Shown one piece after another: positions 57,470 to 64,000 of a stretch of DNA of 64,000 bases. The position numbers were made by a program, and so were the translations under genes. Within the stretch, counting starts at the first letter, position 1; each line of letters opens with the position of its first letter. The notes under the pieces were generated by a model that was not told the origin of the DNA, did no database searches, and saw nothing but the letters and a program-made list of their open reading frames with translations. Origin of the DNA: Typha latifolia (taxonomy: Eukaryota; Streptophyta; Magnoliopsida; Poales; Typhaceae). The stretch lies in assembly GCA_019914945.1 (NCBI GenBank), contig CM034106.1, forward strand, positions 10,912,501-10,976,500. The letters are read 5' to 3'.

Positions 57470-60040
57470 TCATCTTCCTTCATCAGTTATCAACTGGGAG
57501 AAGACATTACTTCTTGTCATATCCAAATCACTCACCACGCTCATCTCAACTCCTCTTCCTCCTCCTTCAGGTAAACCCACACTTGTAGGAGGAATCCTCC
57601 TCATTACTCCAACCGAAAAGCCCAAAACATTCGAGTCCACATTCCCACTGTCCTCGTAAGGCTCCCTTCTCACCTCAGTCTCCTGGAGCTGCAATGCGTA
57701 CTCCAAGTTCCACAACACGTCTCCAATGGCAAGCCTGTCAACGCCATAATCTGCGAGGCACTTCTCCGCGGTTTCGCCGAACTTCCTCAGCGAATTCTCG
57801 TTGATCTTCCCCACGAGCTTCGGATCGATCACTTTCCCGAGCTGCCCTCTTGCTTGCCAATCCAAAGCCCACTCTGCCAGGTTGATTTGCTCTCTTGGAA
57901 GAGTGTTGTCAATGGCAGGCCTAGCACAGAGGATCTCTAAGAGCACGACACCGAAGGAGTAGACATCGGATTTATCTGTAAGCTGTTGGGTCTTGAAGTA
58001 TTCGGGATCTAGATAGCCAAAGCTGCCCTTAACCGCAGTGCTTACATGGGTCTGTTCGTAGGAAGGTCCTTCTCTCGAGAGTCCGAAATCCGAGACCTTC
58101 GCAACGAAGCTTTCGTCTAGCAAAATGTTGGTAGATTTCACGTCGCGATGGATTATATTGTGAGAATAGCCAGTGTGCAAATAGTGGAGTCCTCTTGCTG
58201 CACCTATGCATATCTCAAGCCTCTGCTTCCATGATAAAGATGGCAATTCGGAGCCATACAAGTGCTCTCTTAACGGCCCTTTCTCCATGTACTCGTATAC
58301 GAGTATCATCTCCGACTTCTCGTCGCAGTACCCGATCAGCGAGACGAGATGCCGGTGGCGAATTCCCGACAAGACCTCGATCTCGGTCTGGAACTCCGGG
58401 AAGCCCTGCTTCGATCCCGGCATGCCGCGTTTGACCGCGATCTTGGTGCCGTCGGTGAGGACGCCCTTGTAGACTTTCCCGAACCCGCCGACGCCGATGA
58501 CGTTGTACTCGTCGAAGCCGCCCGTTGCGGAACTGATCCGGTCGAAGGTTATGAGGAGCCCCAAATTTAGCCGCGGCGAGGCGGTCGGTGCGGAGCCGTT
58601 GGTGGTGCTGGAGGGGTTTACAGAGTTGACGCCTCGGTCCCTGTAAGGAGACCATGACATGGGAGTCTCCTTTGCTGTAGGCGCAGTCTTTGGTGCCCTT
58701 CTCCTGCAGAAGACTATGAGGACGCCAAGAATTATGCCCACAACGACGAGGCAACCGAGAACAGAGCCGATCACAACAGCAACATAGACGTGCTTCTTGC
58801 CGCTATCTCCTTGTCCTGAAACTGTATTAAAGGTTCCATTAAGGCTTCCAAAGGAGTTGTTTACCTTCATGATCTCTAATCCATTTAGTATTGCATTCTT
58901 GACAGCATTGCTCTGGAGCGAACGGCTAATGCTAACATTGATGCGATTGTAAGTCTGGGCGTCGATGATGAAGTCCACGTAGAAGGCCTCTGCGAGCTGG
59001 GACGTGAAAGTTTGCGGGTCGAGATCTTGGTATGCCGTGAAGTCCTGGATGTAGACGTTGAACTTGAGCTCTTGGTTGACGACCGAGGTGAACGTCGGAG
59101 ATATGAAGTCGCAAAAATGCATACGAATAAGGTACTTGTAGCCCGGAGTGACCGGAAAAGTCCACGTTACGTTGAAGTTGATTAATGGATTGGACTTCAA
59201 AGCGAGCGCGTCGATGTTCATGGTCCGGGCGGCATCGTAGACGAAATCGGGGGCTATCTCTCGCGTCACGGAGTTGTAATTGATAGGTTGGCTCGTAAAA
59301 TTCGCCAAAGACTGGTGTTTTGAGTAGAGGAAGCCGCTATCGAGAAGCCAAGTTCGCCATAGGCTGTCGTTTGCCGGGGTGATCTCGCCGCCGCCGACGT
59401 TGACCCGGTGAACGGTCTCGAGGGCTTGGTGGGCTAATTGGCTGAAGGACTCGGATAAATTTACTCGCAAGGGCTTTGAGTTGCTGAGGAGCTCGGTGGG
59501 GGCAGTGAAGAGCTCGATGGCGTTGACGAAGGCGGAGGAGCTGGGATAGGAAGGGGAGAATTTGACTTCGAGCGAAGAGGAGTCGACCCAAAGGAAGAAT
59601 TCTTTGATCGTGGGGGAATTGGTGTTGGTGACGGAGAAATCGGAGAGGAGGACGAAGGAGTTCGACGCGGAGGAGTAGACAGAGACGTTGAAGCGGGCGG
59701 AGGACAGGGAAGGAGAGAAAGGAAGGAAGTGGAAGCGGAGGACGTAGGAGGCGGGGGAGGAGACGGAGAATTGGTAGGTTAAGGACGAAGTGGAGAGGCG
59801 AGCGGTGGAGTAGAGAGAGGGTGAGGAAGAGGGTATGGGGTTGGAGAGGGAGCGGGAATTGGAGCCGGAGAGGTAAAGGGAGTCGGGGTGGAAAGTACGA
59901 GTAGCGAAGTCGTGTGCGAAGTACGAGGAAGAAGTGGAACCGCAAGAGAGAAAGAAGGTCGTGTTGGGAGAGAAAGAAGTGGAGAAGGGGAAGAGAAAGA
60001 GGAGGAGAAGTGCTACGCGAACAAGTGGCTCCATTGTCAT
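57470..60040 (-). CDS. CrRLK1L receptor-like kinase, copy C
   Basis: Intronless, 856 residues from ATG 60040 (MTMEPLVRV); a second in-frame ATG at 60034 matches the start of copies A and B. Same architecture: signal peptide, tandem malectin-like ectodomain, membrane helix (about 418-444 from the first ATG), Ser/Thr kinase. The N-terminal 200 residues are the most diverged of the three, including a four-residue insertion (VYSS in NVSVYSSASN). The kinase is nearly identical to B. Glycine loop, catalytic Lys, HRD and DFG are all present. One notable change: the conserved DRP near the end of the kinase domain is DRL (Leu at about 770), in a site normally Pro throughout the family. Confidence 0.94.
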   Translation of the reverse strand: MTMEPLVRVALLLLFLFPFSTSFSPNTTFFLSCGSTSSSYFAHDFATRTFHPDSLYLSGSNSRSLSNPIPSSSPSLYSTARLSTSSLTYQFSVSSPASYVLRFHFLPFSPSLSSARFNVSVYSSASNSFVLLSDFSVTNTNSPTIKEFFLWVDSSSLEVKFSPSYPSSSAFVNAIELFTAPTELLSNSKPLRVNLSESFSQLAHQALETVHRVNVGGGEITPANDSLWRTWLLDSGFLYSKHQSLANFTSQPINYNSVTREIAPDFVYDAARTMNIDALALKSNPLINFNVTWTFPVTPGYKYLIRMHFCDFISPTFTSVVNQELKFNVYIQDFTAYQDLDPQTFTSQLAEAFYVDFIIDAQTYNRINVSISRSLQSNAVKNAILNGLEIMKVNNSFGSLNGTFNTVSGQGDSGKKHVYVAVVIGSVLGCLVVVGIILGVLIVFCRRRAPKTAPTAKETPMSWSPYRDRGVNSVNPSSTTNGSAPTASPRLNLGLLITFDRISSATGGFDEYNVIGVGGFGKVYKGVLTDGTKIAVKRGMPGSKQGFPEFQTEIEVLSGIRHRHLVSLIGYCDEKSEMILVYEYMEKGPLREHLYGSELPSLSWKQRLEICIGAARGLHYLHTGYSHNIIHRDVKSTNILLDESFVAKVSDFGLSREGPSYEQTHVSTAVKGSFGYLDPEYFKTQQLTDKSDVYSFGVVLLEILCARPAIDNTLPREQINLAEWALDWQARGQLGKVIDPKLVGKINENSLRKFGETAEKCLADYGVDRLAIGDVLWNLEYALQLQETEVRREPYEDSGNVDSNVLGFSVGVMRRIPPTSVGLPEGGGRGVEMSVVSDLDMTRSNVFSQLITDEGR

Positions 60041-61483
60041 GGACGAGAAATCAGTTTCAGGAAGGGAGGGAGAGGGGGGGACAAGTGACGGTGGAAAATG
60101 GAATGGAGGTATAAAGTGGTGTGGACGCTGGTAGTGGGGCTTGCTTCATGGATGCAGTATAATGGAAAGATGTAGCGCAGATTTAAAAGGTAGTTGTTGA
60201 CAGAAATATATCTATTTTTTTAATTTATTTACTAAAGTAGATAATACTAAAATTTAAATATCAAAATGAGTCTATTTTAATTATTACGATCATTATTTTT
60301 TTAATAAAATGCTAATTTTATTAGCGTTTTTATTGAAACTATTTATATAATACTTCATATTCCTTAGTCTAGAAAAGTTTTACTTAGAAAAATAGTTAAC
60401 AATTAGGTGTTTTACTAAAACATTTAACAGTTAAGCATTTTAGTATTGCTATAATAAAATAAACTATTTTTGTATGTATTTTGATAAATAAAATTTAAAA
60501 TAAACTAGTTTGGTTAGCTAGTGTGGAAAGCTCACTGTGTTAATAATATAGCAGCGATTGCATAAATTTATGATTTCAATTTTATTGGAAAGATCCTGGT
60601 GTTCTAGAAATGTTATTTTATTACAACCTTTTTAATTCTTTTTAATCTAAATTATAGAGAGCAATCATTGAGATAAAAAATTAAATATAAGAATTAATTA
60701 TAAAAATAATGAAAATTATAGGAGTTCATTTACAAAAATGTAACCAATTACCATTATTTTATATATTTTTATTATATCATTAAATTTAACGGGGCAACTC
60801 GTACGCTTTGTTTCCGGAGCAAATCTTGATTCTATTTAAATAAAATGATAATAAAAAAATCAGCTAGTTACACGTCAGTCATACAAGCACTAGAAATATC
60901 AAAAAGAAGACGCGACCATTAAACTCAATTTAATTGTAATTTTTCTTAAAAAGAAATGTGTCACTAGCTATAGATTACGAAAAGAAGGATACATCATACA
61001 ATTAAACTCAAGCAGACTTAGTAATCACATCCTAAGTAGAAAGTTTAGTTTGATATACCAAAACGGCCATCTCACTCAGGTGTCTTATTACATTCCTCTT
61101 AAGCATGAGAATCTCCAACTCTTGGATGGGTCATGGGTGCTGCAAGCAGGCAACGCTGAAATATCTTGATGAACATGATGCGGACCAATTGCTACCCCTA
61201 GTGAGATGATGTTCAGAAATTGTAAAGAAAGACTAAGCGTAGACTATCCATCGCTTGACTCTCCAGTCTTTGAGTCTGGGGCTGACCCCCTTTTTGTTTA
61301 GCTTGTGAGTGTTTCAGATTTATTCGGAAAAATCACCTCGCCGTCGTCGTCGAATTAAAGTATACATAAAGAAGCCCCTCCTTTATTTGTGGACTCTCTC
61401 TAGTCTCTATAGCGCTTTACGAATATAGCTGTCATTGCTCAATGTAAACAAAATGAAGAAATTATATTAAAAGGAAATATAAT

Positions 61484-62540
61484 TCTATCTATTGGATTAT
61501 GTCTTCTAAGGTGGAGTTCTAGTATGACTAATAATGTTAGTTAATCTCTGTCTTATTTATCCTTGATAGAGTATGAGATGATAGAAAGTATTTTTAGTTA
61601 AATTATGATTAATTTCTTCTCTTATAGTTTTTAGCAATATCAGATCACACATGTAATGCGAGAACTTTTCTGACGGTTATTATTAGGTTATGCATAATAA
61701 GTGATATTAATTCTATGGATGCAGGAAATTCTAATAAGTGATTTTATAGCAAGTTTTCAACGATTGTAAAGTACCTTTTGAAGTAGTATGGTGCAAACAA
61801 TTTAGTGGTTTTGATGAATATGAGATATTTTCAGAGATGTCATGGTAGGCGGCAATTTAGTTCAAACATGTAGAATCGGTGCTCAAGCTTAGTTATACTT
61901 GGTGGAACAGGAGTCTTGGGTTAGGACAATGATGGGTGAATTTGATGCACACGCTCAGATGAGTAAATCAGCTGTTATTCATGAAAAGTAACTAAGGCAC
62001 AAAAGGATAGAACTTTTAAGACTAGTAAAGTGATTGGAAAAAAAAAATTCTGCACAAGGCTTGGTTGAGAATAGTAGATAATGTTGACATCAAGATCGTG
62101 TGGTGACGATAAAAATACATATAAAGGTAGGTTTGCTAGTGAAGGACAACGAAAGTTAAGAATAGATTGAATTGTAGAGGGAGATTGTTAGACTATGTCT
62201 CTTCATGAGGAGCTATAATTTGACTAGTAATAATACTAGTGCATCCATATCTTGAATCTTAATTATTGCGGGAGTAGGGGATGATGATAATTATTTTAGT
62301 TATATTATGAGAGATCTTAATGGGATTAGGATTGTAACCTAATATAATTAGGAGAATAATATAGATTTTAGATGTCTGTATAAAAATATGGAAGTCTAGA
62401 GTTTCAGATGGTGAACAAATGTTTGAGGTGGGCACACTAAGAGACCTAAATAGATATACTATGTTAAATAGAGAATCACACAGAGGTGCTACTTGTAGTT
62501 TGTCTTATAAAAGACCCATTAGATGGCAATGCATGTACAA
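61484..62540. mobile_element. Degenerate short LTR retroelement (TRIM-like)
   Basis: A purine tract (TAGAGGGAGA, 62175-62184) directly precedes TTGTTAGACTATGTCTC, the usual layout of a polypurine tract and 3' LTR start in Copia-type elements. A diverged relative of that LTR start lies at about 61484-61610, followed by AATATCAGATC (near 61637), which resembles a worn tRNA-Met primer site. The internal region of about 550 bases encodes nothing. A TATAAAAG box occurs near 62507. Boundaries and target duplication were not resolved. Confidence 0.4.
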
Positions 62541-63030
62541 TATGAAAATGTGGTAACATAAAGTCTCATTTGGTCTATCATTATATTATATATCATGCCT
62601 AATGAATTTATTTTTGTCCATGGTTTTTCTTTATTTAAATTTTTTTACGTATATCTTTATTTCTAAATTTACTTTGACTATTTTGTTCTCCAGATTGAAT
62701 TCTCTTTTTAAAAAATAAATAAATAAATTTCTATTAATTTAACTGAAGGAAATGGTAGTAAAATCAATCTGATCATTATTTTCAGTTGTGTCAACTATCA
62801 CGACTAAACATTATTTCTTATCAACTATTTTTATTCAATCAATTATATAATTATTTTTATAATAAAAAACTAAATAAAAAGTATATAGATAACACATTCC
62901 CGTGAGAAATATTTAATTTATCCTTATCCTAATTTTTATTATCCAGCATCGAAACGGCCACATAGTTTTTTTTTTTACATGTATACCTCCAAATAAATCT
63001 CTTATTTACTTATATAGCTCTATAAACTAT

Positions 63031-64000
63031 GTATTTGAATATGTGCCTACCAAGATCAATTTTTTTTATAGATGCCCCTACAGTGATTCGTCAAAATTCT
63101 TAATTTAACCATAGATAATACAAATTGGTTACTCTCCCAATTAATTATGATTTTAATGATTGATTTATCCTATTAATTTTGCTAACTATACCAGACAATC
63201 TAAGGAAGATAAAAGAAACATTTTTTAGACTAAATATTTCATTAATTAACAACTTTTTATCAAACGATCGCGATAGAGATATCTATGTCAAACAATATAG
63301 GTTTTAAGAGTAATATTTGCAATCTTTAGAGAAGTATATAAACAAATAAGAGATTTTCTTAAGGGTAACATATAAAATGCACGAAGTTCGGCATCTCGAA
63401 TCTCGAAGCAGAGAGCGTGATAAACTGGGACACCAATCAACGGACGTGATCAACTGTCAGGATGGCTATTCTCTCGCATTCTCTCGATGCCACGTAACAG
63501 ACAAAATAGTATCCTCCGGTTCAATTAATTACCGAATTGCCACCCTTCCACTTTCACCGGTCACCTCCGCGCCTTCCGATGGGACCCACGACCAGAAGCA
63601 CGGCACGTAGGCCTTGGGGGGGTGATCCAACGGTCCCGAGTCGTCCTCATTTCCCTTGATTAATGTACGGGTATGCACGAATCACGGCGAACCGACGACC
63701 TTTGATGAAATAAGCCCTGTCCTAGAACTAGTTGCTAGTTGGAGGACGCGTATATAGGATACTGATACTGTGATACAGCCCATTCGGATATAGAGAAGAA
63801 AAGAAAGAAGTAAATAGTTTTTTTTTTTCCAAATGAGGTGTTCCAAAAATTTTATATGTTTGTAAGAACCTAAAAGGACCAAATTTATACAGTGTAGGCC
63901 CATTACAGTAGATTATAGAAAAGAGGATTTAATGAAAGAAGTGGAAGGATAACGACACCTATATCTGACTAAACTCCGCTTCCCTGCACACCCCCACATC
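63031..64000. other. Right-hand flank, promoter-like composition
   Basis: 63030-63360 is AT-rich. 63370-63700 is markedly GC-richer, with a GATCCAACGGTCC stretch of the kind common in plant promoters, and may belong to a gene beyond the window. No coding exon is supported. Confidence 0.4.

Larger units (their letters stand above)
42274..63030. repeat. Tandem segmental duplication array
   Basis: Unit 1 runs from about 42275 (inside the kinase-less gene) to about 48575, and unit 2 from 48576 to about 54765. The two unit ends share GCAAGCAACATGAA...AAAAGAATTG (about 48512-48575 and 54702-54765). Unit 3 (54770 to about 60740) and partial unit 4 (60740 to about 63030) share intergenic blocks (for example the CAAAACGGCCATCTCA segment near 55004 and 61061, and AACACATTCCCG near 57201 and 62891). 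Kinase genes A, B and C sit at the same relative place in units 1-3; unit 4 has lost its gene. Exact limits need an alignment. Confidence 0.85.

Noticed and set aside
59337..59945. 202-codon minus-strand frame overlapping receptor C, and similar frames in A and B
   Set aside because: Out-of-frame shadow of the GC-rich receptor coding sequence, with Leu/Arg/Pro-rich composition and no independent signal.
1..64000. CRISPR arrays, operons, phage or bacterial defence systems
   Set aside because: The window is plant nuclear DNA with spliced genes. No spaced direct-repeat arrays or prokaryotic gene organisation are present.

Overview
This window is nuclear DNA from a flowering plant. The protein-coding genes have plant-type GT-AG introns, two encode chloroplast-targeted proteins, and several belong to plant-only families (SPIRAL1-like, MAKR, CrRLK1L receptor kinases). 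GC-rich exons in the carotene hydroxylase and the ATGGCG start context lean towards a monocot; this is inference and no species is proposed. There is no bacterial, organellar or viral gene content, and no CRISPR array, rRNA or convincing tRNA.

Layout. From 1 to 28 kb lies an ordinary gene-rich segment: a SPIRAL1-like microtubule protein (1340-1712, +), beta-carotene hydroxylase (4924-6427, +, 6 exons), plastid ribosomal protein uL5c (11028-13067, +, 3 exons), a GH28 polygalacturonase (17492-14507, -, 6 exons including a 33-base first exon), a small two-exon gene (20534-20875, +), and a DeSI/PPPDE deubiquitinase-like gene (22286-27808, +, 4 exons). The third intron of the last gene carries a complete hAT-type MITE. 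A 63-residue ORF with its own TATA box (28233-28042, -) faces it. From 28 to 42 kb lie a MAKR6-like kinase regulator (32656-31837, -) and an RBM18-like RRM protein (37401-36730, -) with a 2-kb intron in its 5' leader, with long gene-poor intervals between.

From 42 to 63 kb is a tandemly duplicated cluster of malectin-like CrRLK1L receptors, all on the minus strand. It holds a kinase-less receptor (43477-42062), three full-length, nearly identical intronless receptor kinases (A 46879-44339, B 53709-51157, C 60040-57470), and a decayed second copy of the kinase-less gene (about 50440-48580) split by a solo-LTR-like insertion. Flanking homology shows that the unit boundary falls inside the coding sequence of the kinase-less gene. 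The array therefore grew by unequal exchange that truncated one partner while keeping the kinase gene intact. A second hAT MITE, a Mutator-like MITE and a degenerate short LTR element have inserted into individual units, so the units can be told apart.

How the genes relate. The first eight genes are functionally unrelated neighbours. The receptor cluster is the only functional group: paralogous cell-wall sensing receptors plus a kinase-less homologue that could act as a co-receptor or decoy (inference). I found no evidence of a wholly new system. The most unusual items are the kinase-less receptor and its duplication history, and the two mobile elements with perfect target-site duplications.
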